Of a stretch of DNA of 64,000 bases, positions 47,858 to 54,956 are shown piece after piece. Position numbers and translations under genes: made by a program. The stretch is from Pseudomonadota bacterium (GTDB taxonomy: Bacteria; Pseudomonadota; Gammaproteobacteria; Burkholderiales; Gallionellaceae). Each line of letters starts with the position of its first letter. The stretch's first letter is position 1. The notes under the pieces are model-generated. The model ran no database searches, was not told the origin of the DNA, and was given only the letters and a program-made list of their open reading frames with translations. The DNA lies in assembly GCA_021782365.1 (NCBI GenBank), contig JAJXVB010000009.1:1-64000 (forward strand), written 5' to 3'.

Positions 47858-48070
47858 TCAGAAAAGGTAGCCAGCAAGCATCTGCATCGCACCTATGACC
47901 ACGGCAGCAACTATACCAAGAATGATTGCGGCGAGCATCCACTTCTCGCCCGTTCTCAGGCTTTCCTTGCGGCTCACATGGGTCATCATCGCAAAGACGA
48001 TACCGGAAAACACGGCGATCCCGACCAGCAGGAAGACGAATACCCATTCGCTGAATTGCTGACTGCGCAT
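47858..48070 (-). CDS. Small two-helix membrane protein, unknown
   Basis: 70 residues if started at the ATG at 48070; a TTG at 48139 would add 23 residues with no better ribosome site. Two helices (about 9-30 and 45-68). It is first in the long coupled operon that runs to 38191. Not recognised. Confidence 0.5.
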   Translation of the reverse strand: MRSQQFSEWVFVFLLVGIAVFSGIVFAMMTHVSRKESLRTGEKWMLAAIILGIVAAVVIGAMQMLAGYLF

Positions 48071-48229
48071 GCCCTCGATGCTGAGATCGAGCTTGGGAGA
48101 AATTTCAGGGCTTAAAAGAGCAACCGAAATGCTGCCCAATATTGGGGATAATAGTTGAATCGTGAGCTCCTATATCACAGGGCAACCGGGAATTTCATTC
48201 GCACGCCCAAAAACCATTGCTCCTGAAAG

Positions 48230-48263
48230 AACAAATGCGCCCTATTACGACAGCGCATTTGTT
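48230..48263 (-). terminator. Hairpin with perfect 11-bp stem between the two respiratory operons
   Basis: AACAAATGCGC (48230-48240), a 12-base loop, and its exact complement GCGCATTTGTT (48253-48263). On the minus strand it is followed by CTTTC rather than a long T run, so it may be a weak terminator or an mRNA-processing/stability stem. Confidence 0.5.
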
Positions 48264-48272
48264 TATTCGTTC

Positions 48273-48291
48273 TGCCGGGACTAGCCCGGCA
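48273..48291 (-). terminator. GC-rich hairpin just after the 35-residue ORF
   Basis: TGCCGGG and CCCGGCA form a 7-bp stem with a 5-base loop, 9 bases beyond the ORF stop on the minus strand. There is no U tract directly after it. It forms a tandem pair with the 11-bp hairpin downstream. Confidence 0.45.
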
Positions 48292-48299
48292 ATCGAATA

Positions 48300-48407
48300 T
48301 CAGTCCCTCTTGTTACGATCGATGAACAGACTGTAAAAGAACGGGAATGACAAAGCCACCAGACACAAGCAACCCAGCACCAAAGGACCGTTATCAACTT
48401 CTATCAT
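48300..48407 (-). CDS. 35-residue single-helix membrane protein (CcoQ-like position)
   Basis: ATG at 48407 with TGGAGA 6 bases before it. The product is a short acidic start (MIEVDNG), one helix (PLVLGCLCLVALSFPFFYSL) and a charged end FIDRNKRD. Size, topology and place at the end of the oxidase unit resemble CcoQ-type small subunits, though the sequence is not recognisably CcoQ. Two hairpins follow. Confidence 0.6.
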   Translation of the reverse strand: MIEVDNGPLVLGCLCLVALSFPFFYSLFIDRNKRD

Positions 48408-48464
48408 TTGATTCTCCAGATAAGTTGGGCGGTTCCAGCCTATGCCGAAACCGCTCCAGTTTGA

Positions 48465-49103
48465 TTAATGAACGTTATGCCTAGGCTGCCATGAAGATGG
48501 TGGCAGACGCTTGATCATCACGATCACCATGGTGAAGAAGTAGGACAGATAGAAGATGTCTATCGTGTAGCCTTTGTCCCACCAAGGTTGCTTGCGCTCG
48601 ATCGTGCCATCGGGTTTCAGGTTACCCTGGAAGTTAGCAAGAACGACGTGATCCCCAACGACTTCATATTCGCCCAGATCGACGCCGCTTGCCATCAAGG
48701 CCTCCATCTGCGGCTTGATGATGCGAAGATCGTTCATGGACAGCGGATGACGCTCGAGCATGTCTTCCATGGAACGGCCATCGAGCGTGCCGGTTCCCTT
48801 GTTCAACTGCTCGATCTTCTTCATCGCTTCTTCGTCGTTGGTGATTGCCTTGACTTCTGGCAGATCCATCGACTTGATGTAGCCCGCATAAAGCGAAGCT
48901 GTCGGACGCTGACCCCAGAGAGGGAAGGTAACCGCAAAAGCAGTCAGCACTGTCAATACAACGAGCAGCACGACCGGCATCGGCATGCGATTGTTGTCTT
49001 CCGTGATGCCACCCAGGTTTTCCTTCTCCCAAAGAACCTTGTCCTTTTCGTTTGTCGCCGCGTCGACCATCGTGATCAGCGGTTTTTCAAAATTCCAAGC
49101 CAT
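48465..49103 (-). CDS. Membrane protein with FPLWGQRP motif, oxidase-associated
   Basis: 212 residues from the ATG at 49103, with GGGGGG 7 bases upstream. A charged N-terminus, one helix (about 45-62) ending TFPLWGQRP, a soluble part of ~115 residues presumably outside, and a final helix (about 180-197). Same F-P-x-W-G-x-R-P motif as the protein at 40513-40929. It follows the CcoO-like gene directly; a structural subunit in place of CcoP is plausible, but it has no heme c site. Confidence 0.65.
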   Translation of the reverse strand: MAWNFEKPLITMVDAATNEKDKVLWEKENLGGITEDNNRMPMPVVLLVVLTVLTAFAVTFPLWGQRPTASLYAGYIKSMDLPEVKAITNDEEAMKKIEQLNKGTGTLDGRSMEDMLERHPLSMNDLRIIKPQMEALMASGVDLGEYEVVGDHVVLANFQGNLKPDGTIERKQPWWDKGYTIDIFYLSYFFTMVIVMIKRLPPSSWQPRHNVH

Positions 49104-49116
49104 ATTCATACCCCCC

Positions 49117-50073
49117 TTATTTCAGGCTCAACATAAAGTCGATCAGACTACGGATTTCGGAGTTTTTAGCATAGCTAGGCACTTCAGGCGGCGTTACGCG
49201 CTTGCCTTCGCGATACTCGATGTACTCCTGTCTCCACTTCGGATAATCGATCTTGTTGCCGTTTGCATCCTTCTCTCCCCACAGGTAATCGAAGCGAGGC
49301 ATGATGGAATGCGGCTGCACCAGACGAGGATTGAAGAAGTGCATCATCATCCATTCCCTGGAGGAATTGCGCGATCCGACGTGCAACAGGTCAGGCGCCT
49401 TTCTGTCCGAACCGAAAGCGGTGGGAGACTCTCCGTTGAAGTCACCCTGCATAGGTGGCGCACCGAAAACCTGCCAGTCCTGTGTTTCTTCAGGAAGCAG
49501 GGTGTGGCACCACCAGCAGCCTTCACGAACGAACATCGTCTTGCCAGCACCCGCATGAGAAACATCCTCATCCTTGGCAACACGCAAGACGTCGTCAGGC
49601 GTCCAGCCCTTTGTTGTCGACAGGTCCTCGATATAGCTCACTTCCTTGCCTTGGTATACGGCCTTGTTCAAGGCGAATACGGCACCCGCTTCCTTGCGCG
49701 CATCTTCGATGTGACCCTGCTGAACGCTCAGCTCCTCAACACCGGTTCCGAGTATCCTTGGATGCAGGATACCGGCCGGGAAAGGCGCGCCCGCAGGATA
49801 GACGAACACCGTCTGCTGCTGAGCCAGAGGCTGACCCGTTTTCGGATCGTTCTTCAGGTTCACGACGATCGGCTTGTTCTTGCCCTTCAGGAACGGGTCA
49901 TCGAGGTTGAAGCCCGTTTCGTGTCCGACGGTCAGCTGCTTTGCCAGAGCGACATCGGTCGACGCAGTCGATGCGATGTTGATGCTTGGAAAGAACAGCG
50001 TGATCGTCATCGATCCGCTCAGCGCGAGGCCGAAAATCCTCGCGCCGATCTTATACTCTCTAAATCCAGCCAT
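49117..50073 (-). CDS. CcoO-like membrane-anchored cytochrome c subunit
   Basis: 318 residues. One N-terminal helix (about 12-30), then a cytochrome c domain with heme site CWWCH at 186-190 and likely distal ligand M258 in HSIMPRFDYLW. DLLHVGSRNSSREWMMMHFFNPR aligns with the D-L-x-R-V-G-x-K/R-Y region of CcoO. It has a ~100-residue insertion before the heme site. It sits 24 bases after the CcoN-like gene, as ccoO does. Confidence 0.85.
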   Translation of the reverse strand: MAGFREYKIGARIFGLALSGSMTITLFFPSINIASTASTDVALAKQLTVGHETGFNLDDPFLKGKNKPIVVNLKNDPKTGQPLAQQQTVFVYPAGAPFPAGILHPRILGTGVEELSVQQGHIEDARKEAGAVFALNKAVYQGKEVSYIEDLSTTKGWTPDDVLRVAKDEDVSHAGAGKTMFVREGCWWCHTLLPEETQDWQVFGAPPMQGDFNGESPTAFGSDRKAPDLLHVGSRNSSREWMMMHFFNPRLVQPHSIMPRFDYLWGEKDANGNKIDYPKWRQEYIEYREGKRVTPPEVPSYAKNSEIRSLIDFMLSLK

Positions 50074-50096
50074 GCTTGATCTCCCTATTTATTATA

Positions 50097-51503
50097 TTAA
50101 CGCTCGTATTGCAGCTCATGAGGCATGCGGCCCGCCGGGATCACGGTGCCTTTTCTGGCAGTCATCCACATGTTGTAGAGCCACATCGTATTGCCGGTGA
50201 ACACCAGCGTACCACCGAGCCAACGCGCGATCATATAGGGATGCTCAGCAATGACCACATCGATGTAGGGAACTTCGTAAATCTTGCCTGCGCCCTGGAT
50301 CAGACCCGCGATCGTCATCGAGACCCAATAGGTCGTGAAACCGACGAGCAGAAGCCAGAAGTGCATGTTTGCGAGCTTCAGGGAATAAAGCTTGCGGTTC
50401 ATCATGGTTTGCAGACCGAGATACACGGCAGCAGCCTCGAGGAATGTTGAGAATCCAAGCAGCGCGAGGTGGGCGTGTGCAACGATCCAGCCCGTACCGT
50501 GGATGTACCAGTTGATCGCGCGAGTCTGCTGAAAACCACCCTGCATGTTCAAGGGAATCGCCATCAGACAGCCAGTGATCGTGAAACGAACCTCGATGTT
50601 CTCGACGAACATGTGCCACTTGCCCTTCATCGTCAGCATGATGTTGGAGACGAAAGCGATCGCAGGGACCAGGATCAGCACGCCTTCAACCGATGCGAAA
50701 GACTTCAGCCACTCGGGCAAAGGCGCCGACATCAGATGGTGTGCAGCGGGTGTCGAATAGAACACCACCACGGACCAGAAATGCAGGTGACCGATACGGT
50801 GAGAGTACAGCGGATTTCCTGTCACCTTAGGAATCGTGTAGTAGGCAATCGCAGCCGCAACAGGCGTGATCCAAAGACCCAGCACGTTGTGCGCAAACCA
50901 CCATGTCAGATAGGCTTCAGTCAAACCTGTCAGATGGAAGAACTCAGGAGAGTTGCCCACCAGGAACACGATGATGACCATGAAGGTCGCCGCAGCAAAG
51001 AACCAGTTCGTGGTGTAGATACCCTGAGTGCGACGGTTCAGTATCGTCATCCAAACGTTTACACCCAGGGGGATGAAAACGAAGCTAGCGAGATACAAAT
51101 CCACTGGCCACGGGAAGTCGGAGTATTCACGTCCGGATGTAATGCCAGCCCAAAGAACTGTCAGGCCAACCAGCAAGCCTATGTTCCACAGCATGCAGTT
51201 CCAGATGCCCAGCTTCTCGGACCAAAGCTTGTTGTTTCCAAGCGCCGGCGTGATGTACATCATGGCCATTGCAAACGCCATCGATATCCATCCGAAGATC
51301 ACCGCCATCACATGCACCTGGCGCATGTGACCGAACGAAAAGTATATCTCACCGGTCACAAAGTCGGGAAATGCGAGCTTGGCCGCATTGAAAGACCCCA
51401 ACCCGGTTCCGATGACAAACCAAATAATTGCTGAAAAACCAAAGAATACCGCCGATGCTCCTGATGGAATATCCTCATTCTTGGCCATTAGATATTTAAA
51501 CAT
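50097..51503 (-). CDS. Divergent cbb3-type (C-family) oxidase catalytic subunit, CcoN-like
   Basis: 468 residues, 12 helices. The metal ligands of CcoN can all be placed: heme b H64, copper H205, H255 and H256, heme b3 H343, heme b H345, and Y249 at the spacing of the cross-linked tyrosine of P. stutzeri CcoN (Y251), with a constant offset of 2. The position of the conserved Glu323 is Q321 here. Y249 favours oxygen reduction, the Gln is unusual. GGGGG precedes the ATG. It is followed by a CcoO-like gene. Confidence 0.85.
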   Translation of the reverse strand: MFKYLMAKNEDIPSGASAVFFGFSAIIWFVIGTGLGSFNAAKLAFPDFVTGEIYFSFGHMRQVHVMAVIFGWISMAFAMAMMYITPALGNNKLWSEKLGIWNCMLWNIGLLVGLTVLWAGITSGREYSDFPWPVDLYLASFVFIPLGVNVWMTILNRRTQGIYTTNWFFAAATFMVIIVFLVGNSPEFFHLTGLTEAYLTWWFAHNVLGLWITPVAAAIAYYTIPKVTGNPLYSHRIGHLHFWSVVVFYSTPAAHHLMSAPLPEWLKSFASVEGVLILVPAIAFVSNIMLTMKGKWHMFVENIEVRFTITGCLMAIPLNMQGGFQQTRAINWYIHGTGWIVAHAHLALLGFSTFLEAAAVYLGLQTMMNRKLYSLKLANMHFWLLLVGFTTYWVSMTIAGLIQGAGKIYEVPYIDVVIAEHPYMIARWLGGTLVFTGNTMWLYNMWMTARKGTVIPAGRMPHELQYER

Positions 51504-51531
51504 GCGCTACCCCCTTCATTCAAAAGAACAC

Positions 51532-51642
51532 TCAGTGTTGATTGTTACTGTTTTTGTTTTCATGCGGTATCAATATATACCACGACAGCAACATGCTGGA
51601 AAACGCAAGCAGCACACCCAATGAACCAGCAATCAAAGCCAT
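51532..51642 (-). CDS. 36-residue single-helix membrane protein of the oxidase operon
   Basis: ATG at 51642 preceded by GGGGG 7 bases upstream. It encodes one helix (ALIAGSLGVLLAFSSMLLSW) followed by YILIPHENKNSNNQH. It lies between the 92-residue protein and the CcoN-like gene in the same orientation. Small single-helix subunits are common in cbb3 oxidases; identity unknown. Confidence 0.6.
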   Translation of the reverse strand: MALIAGSLGVLLAFSSMLLSWYILIPHENKNSNNQH

Positions 51643-51682
51643 AGCCTATCCCCCATTTAAGATAAAAACCAACAAGCTGAAT

Positions 51683-51964
51683 TTAAGCAGCAGCCTGTTC
51701 CAATTTTTCGTGACGACCCAGCGCAACGATCATGATCATGCAGAAAGCAAACCCGAATACGAGCATCGCCCAGTCGATAAAGCCGGTAAACGTGTGCGGA
51801 TCGTAGGCCGTTCCGTTGATGCCGCCCCAATTGTCAAAGCCACCGCGCCCCATCAGACACATCAGCGTTGCGCCGAACACGCTGCCGTTCCCCATCCCTG
51901 TCAGCATGCCGCCGATCAGGATCAGCCAAAAAGATCGAAGTTTTACAGGCTTTTTCGTACTCAT
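51683..51964 (-). CDS. Two-helix membrane protein, first gene of the oxidase operon
   Basis: About 93 residues from MSTKKPVKLRSFW; the ATG at 51964 has GGGGGGG just upstream. Helix 1 (about 12-35) ends in a glycine-rich GGMLTGMGNGSVFGA, and helix 2 is about 62-85. Not recognised. It starts about 20 bases after a good promoter -10 and leads the unit that includes the CcoN-like subunit. Confidence 0.6.
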   Translation of the reverse strand: MSTKKPVKLRSFWLILIGGMLTGMGNGSVFGATLMCLMGRGGFDNWGGINGTAYDPHTFTGFIDWAMLVFGFAFCMIMIVALGRHEKLEQAAA

Positions 51965-51983
51965 GTACCCCCCCATGCTATTA

Positions 51984-52012
51984 ATTATAAAAACCAAGGC
52001 AAGACTTGTTCA
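51984..52012 (-). promoter_or_regulatory. Candidate promoter of the CcoN-like oxidase operon
   Basis: On the minus strand TGAACA (52012-52007), a 17-base spacer, then a perfect TATAAT (51989-51984), giving a leader of only about 12 bases before the ATG at 51964. An 8-bp inverted repeat AAGGCAAG/CTTGCCTT (51996-52003 and 52030-52037) overlaps it. Confidence 0.5.
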
Positions 52013-52037
52013 CACACCCTATCCGTCAACTTGCCTT

Positions 52038-52367
52038 ACCCGTCCATACCGTTTGCGCATCCAAGCCGTACCACTCACTTTGGGCCAGCCTAAACAGTGG
52101 CGGATGTTACTGATTGCGAGTTTGGCTTGTCAAGGGAAGTTTCCTCCCAAGCCCTGTACCGCCTGCCGGAGAACAGTGTGCACTGTTCTCGGAATCACCC
52201 CATTTGACTATGCATTTCAGGCATTACAACCCACCCCAATCAGGAAGATTAATTATATTTAATGTCCATCTTTTTAATTTTCCCCACCTGCCCTCAACTC
52301 GCATCGCTCAAGAAAATCACCGCCCACGACCGCGATATGCCCGCACTCTAATATCCCCTTCGCTTAT
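52038..52367. other. Intergenic region between the divergent oxidase operon and the coiled-coil gene
   Basis: About 330 bases with no convincing gene on either strand. It holds the 22-base palindrome at 52169-52190; the rest is AT-richer than the coding sequence around it. It presumably carries regulatory sites for the two divergent units. Confidence 0.6.
52169..52190. promoter_or_regulatory. 22-base near-perfect palindrome (operator or stem)
   Basis: GAGAACAGTG, two bases TG, then its exact complement CACTGTTCTC. The dyad symmetry and 2-base centre suit a dimeric repressor or activator site. It lies about 205 bases upstream of the oxidase operon start and 276 bases upstream of the coiled-coil gene. 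Confidence 0.5.
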
Positions 52368-52397
52368 TTGACATCCTCAAATATTTACGCTTATTAT
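52368..52397 (+). promoter_or_regulatory. Promoter of the coiled-coil small protein gene
   Basis: Perfect TTGACA (52368-52373) with an 18-base spacer and TATTAT (52392-52397), 68 bases before the ATG at 52466. Confidence 0.6.
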
Positions 52398-52465
52398 CCA
52401 ATCGTGGTTTTTCACAAGCGCCACCGACAGTTTACTTTTCATAACGTTTTTCACGGGGTAGAAAA

Positions 52466-52684
52466 ATGGATTCAAATAACATACACGCAGAAAAAGAAGC
52501 CAAACTGAAAGAACTGCAAGCTCAAGAAGAGAAGCTGAAGGAATTGCAGGCCGACCTGGCAAAGCTGAATGCAAAGGTAAAAAATCACGAGGAACTTTCT
52601 CCTGAGGATACCAAATTTGTCAGCGAACTCGGCTGGATTAGCGCGCTTTCCGTTACGATCGCCGCCATCGCTGCCAGCATGTAA
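52466..52684 (+). CDS. Small coiled-coil protein with hydrophobic C-terminus
   Basis: 72 residues. Residues 8-42 form a strongly charged heptad-like helix with two KELQA repeats; residues 53-72 are hydrophobic (ISALSVTIAAIAASM) and could insert in the membrane. No family recognised. It has its own promoter and a hairpin directly after it, so it is probably monocistronic. Confidence 0.6.
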   Translation: MDSNNIHAEKEAKLKELQAQEEKLKELQADLAKLNAKVKNHEELSPEDTKFVSELGWISALSVTIAAIAASM

Positions 52685-52692
52685 TTCAATTC

Positions 52693-52721
52693 ACGCTTAA
52701 AGATTAAAAAATTTTAAGCGT
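52693..52721 (+). terminator. Hairpin after the coiled-coil gene
   Basis: ACGCTTAAA (52693-52701) and TTTAAGCGT (52713-52721) form a 9-bp stem with an A-rich 11-base loop, 9 bases after the stop codon. The T run after it is short. Confidence 0.5.
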
Positions 52722-52739
52722 TTGACAGGCGGGCTTTCA

Positions 52740-52768
52740 TTGCGCCTGAATGCTGGAGTCGTTATACT
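52740..52768 (+). promoter_or_regulatory. Candidate promoter of the 36-residue ORF at 52834
   Basis: TTGCGC (52740-52745), 17-base spacer, TATACT (52763-52768). Confidence 0.4.
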
Positions 52769-52833
52769 TAGTCCGAAGAAGTTGCGCTCGCCGCTCTTCG
52801 AGAAGATTCATATATATTTACCGGGGGAATAAC

Positions 52834-52944
52834 ATGCCAATCGCACTTTTCATACCAATCGGAATTTTTCTTGTAGGCATCATCATCGCTGTACAACTCG
52901 GTGGAATAGGCGTTGATCTGCTGGCCGAAAACAGCAGGAAATAA
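52834..52944 (+). CDS. 36-residue single-helix membrane protein
   Basis: ATG at 52834 with GGGGG 6 bases upstream. One helix (ALFIPIGIFLVGIIIAVQLG) then GIGVDLLAENSRK. It has the same size class and poly-G ribosome site as the small oxidase-operon proteins, and precedes a short CcoN-like protein on the same strand. Identity unknown. Confidence 0.6.
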   Translation: MPIALFIPIGIFLVGIIIAVQLGGIGVDLLAENSRK

Positions 52945-53053
52945 TCAGCAATTCATTCGCGATTACATGAATCAAAGTGTCCGGCATTTGCCGGGCATTT
53001 TTTTCCGGCCTGCCATTGGCTGAATTATCCAAGCCGCTACAAGACACCCCCTC

Positions 53054-53575
53054 ATGAGCACTGCCTCGACGCATCAACCTCTGTTGAAATTTCTTCTGTT
53101 TTCCGCATTCTCCTTCTTTGTCGGCACTGTGCACGGCATGCTTCAGGTGATGCCCCCGATACGAGCCTGGCTGGACTCCATAGGCAGCCCTTACGGCGGA
53201 CCTGGGCACATGATAGATCCGCTAGCCCACGCTCACATGAACCTCGTAGGCGGTGTAGTGCTTCTCGCGATGGGCGTCACCTATTATCTGGTGCCCATAT
53301 TTACCTCCAGGAAGCTTTATTCGGTAAAACTTCTCAACCATACTTTCTGGTGGGTTAGCATAGGCGTATACAGCTTTTACATCATACAGATGGTATTTGG
53401 AATCTGGGAAGGGATGCTGCTGCACTCAGATCCCCTTAGAATTCCCACCGTGCACCGTTTTTATGGCCCCCTGATTGCCATCTCGGGAACTGCGATGCTG
53501 GTGGGCTTCACAACTTACCTTGCCAACCTTCTGCTCACCGTATTCAGGGGACAGCCTAACCCTTCGAAAGGCTGA
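53054..53575 (+). CDS. Short CcoN-like protein (helices X-XII type) with HxH motif
   Basis: 173 residues, about five helices. LAHAHMNLVGG with H59 and H61, followed by YYLVP, RKLYSVKLLNHTFWW and a helix to VFGIWEG, aligns with the segment of the CcoN-like protein that starts at VAHAHLALLGF (H343, H345) and goes on through KLYSLKLANMHFW. It lacks the copper-ligand helices. It may bind one or two b hemes. Its 3' end overlaps the convergent lipoprotein gene by 20 bases. Confidence 0.7.
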   Translation: MSTASTHQPLLKFLLFSAFSFFVGTVHGMLQVMPPIRAWLDSIGSPYGGPGHMIDPLAHAHMNLVGGVVLLAMGVTYYLVPIFTSRKLYSVKLLNHTFWWVSIGVYSFYIIQMVFGIWEGMLLHSDPLRIPTVHRFYGPLIAISGTAMLVGFTTYLANLLLTVFRGQPNPSKG

Positions 53576-53936
53576 CCGGGAATTCCAGTATTTTCTCGGC
53601 ATTACCCTGCAGGATTTTAACTCTTATGACCGCCTTCTTTTCGTCGCCAAGATCGACGGCCCTGCGGTACACCCCGATGAATCCATCCTGGATTGCCTGC
53701 ACCCACGGCATTGCATCATCTCCTCGCAGGTAGATCGTCAGATCCGACGCAGGCCTGCCTCTTGGCCCCGTCGCGATGACAACCACATCCGACATGCCGG
53801 CAAGAGGCGGATTGGGATGCGTCTCTATCCTGACATCCATGTCTTTCCAGTGTTGCGAAGGTATGGATATGCCATTACCGGCTGAATCGCAGGCCGTAAT
53901 CATCCAGAGCAGACAAAACAGTAATATTTTTTTCAT
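53556..53936 (-). CDS. Lipoprotein, FixH/YtkA-like
   Basis: 126 residues with a lipoprotein signal (CLLWMITAC, lipidated C16). The mature part looks like an all-beta domain: HPNPPLAGMSDVVVIATGPRGRPASDLTIYLRGD and VYRRAVDLGDEKKAVIRVKI. This pattern is reminiscent of YtkA/FixH-type small Ig domains seen with cbb3 assembly genes. The family call is tentative. Confidence 0.55.
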   Translation of the reverse strand: MKKILLFCLLWMITACDSAGNGISIPSQHWKDMDVRIETHPNPPLAGMSDVVVIATGPRGRPASDLTIYLRGDDAMPWVQAIQDGFIGVYRRAVDLGDEKKAVIRVKILQGNAEKILEFPVSLSKG

Positions 53937-53988
53937 ATGGATGCGGCCGCACAGCGAATGATCAGCGCACAGCGCTCATGTTTGCGCA

Positions 53989-54453
53989 TTATTTCGGCTG
54001 GCATTGATTCTTGAGTGTATCGCGAGCTGAAACAAACTTGTCTTCGTTTGGAAACTGCCCCTTGTGGAATACAAATTGCAGGAGCTTCCCGGCTCCATCC
54101 TGCCCTGACAGGCCGAATGATTTCCCCGCATAGTCTGGAAAATACCTGATATTTTTCAAAAGATCGATCTGGATCCCATTCTTCTGCAAGACCCCCACGC
54201 TTTGGCCGGCGATCAGCAACGCCACCGGCGCGCTTGGCAGCAGCATCAGCCTGGTCTTGAATACCCTGTTGAATCCCGCAATGAAGAAAAAGCAGGTAAG
54301 AAAAAAGAGCAGGTAGCTCAGGTTATGCTCGCTTCCATACCAGAGGCTCGCCGATATCGATCCAAGCGCCACCACGGTCGGAACATAGAGCAACAAGTCC
54401 CACATCATTCCCTTGCGATCTGCAACCAGATCAAATCTCAACGCCTCTCTCAT
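53989..54453 (-). CDS. Membrane protein of unknown function
   Basis: 154 residues: two close helices (about 18-36 and 44-64) and a soluble C-terminal half with QVLQ/GIQIDLLKNIRYFPDYAGKSFG. The layout (two helices then a bPH-like beta domain) resembles small membrane PH-domain proteins. It lies 14 bases after the thioredoxin-like gene. Confidence 0.55.
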   Translation of the reverse strand: MREALRFDLVADRKGMMWDLLLYVPTVVALGSISASLWYGSEHNLSYLLFFLTCFFFIAGFNRVFKTRLMLLPSAPVALLIAGQSVGVLQKNGIQIDLLKNIRYFPDYAGKSFGLSGQDGAGKLLQFVFHKGQFPNEDKFVSARDTLKNQCQPK

Positions 54454-54467
54454 GGATTTGCTCGCTG

Positions 54468-54956
54468 CTAAAGGACTACCTTGATCGCATCATCCATCTC
54501 ACCGGTAAGCATCCGGCCCGCCTGCTCGAAGCGGACTATGCCGTTTTTGTCGATGATGAAGGTCCAGGGATCGCCCATCACGTTGTAGGCCCTGTACGCC
54601 TGCGGATTTTCATATTGATCTATGTGTATGAAGATGATTCTGTCCTGATACTTCTCGAGCATGCCCTGCAGCATTTGAAGCTGCTGATCGCAGTTCGTGC
54701 AATGTCCGGGAGTTGCAAATTCAAGCACGATAGGCTTACCGGTTTGAAGCGCCTTGTCGATCGAATACTGGTACATCCTGGCATCAGGCTGCCTGTATGT
54801 CGTCACCTTGCTCAGGTTTCCGCCGACATCCGCCAGCGTCTTGGTTGGCAGACTGGGCGCTTTCGACCCGACATTGAATCCCGAAGACAGCCGTTGTTCG
54901 CCGCAGCCCGCAGTCAGGCCCAGCATCAGAATTATGACTGCCCACGCCTGTTTCAT
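54468..54956 (-). CDS. Thioredoxin-fold lipoprotein
   Basis: About 162 residues from MKQAWAVIILM, which gives a lipobox LTAGC (C18). The thioredoxin-like site is CTNC in EFATPGHCTNCDQQLQ, followed by WTFIIDKNGIVRFEQAG with the cis-Pro loop GDPW. Probably periplasmic. It overlaps the stop of the upstream short CcoN-like gene by 4 bases, so a role in cytochrome c or copper-thiol chemistry for this system is likely. Confidence 0.8.
   Translation of the reverse strand: MKQAWAVIILMLGLTAGCGEQRLSSGFNVGSKAPSLPTKTLADVGGNLSKVTTYRQPDARMYQYSIDKALQTGKPIVLEFATPGHCTNCDQQLQMLQGMLEKYQDRIIFIHIDQYENPQAYRAYNVMGDPWTFIIDKNGIVRFEQAGRMLTGEMDDAIKVVL

Noticed and set aside
52201-52222. NsrR half-site ATGCATTT upstream of the oxidase operon
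   Set aside because: Only one arm matches; the second arm is out of register. A chance match is likely in AT-rich DNA.
52368-52381. FNR/ANR box (TTGA...TCAA)
   Set aside because: The arms are separated by 5 bases, not the required 6, and the first half coincides with a normal -35.
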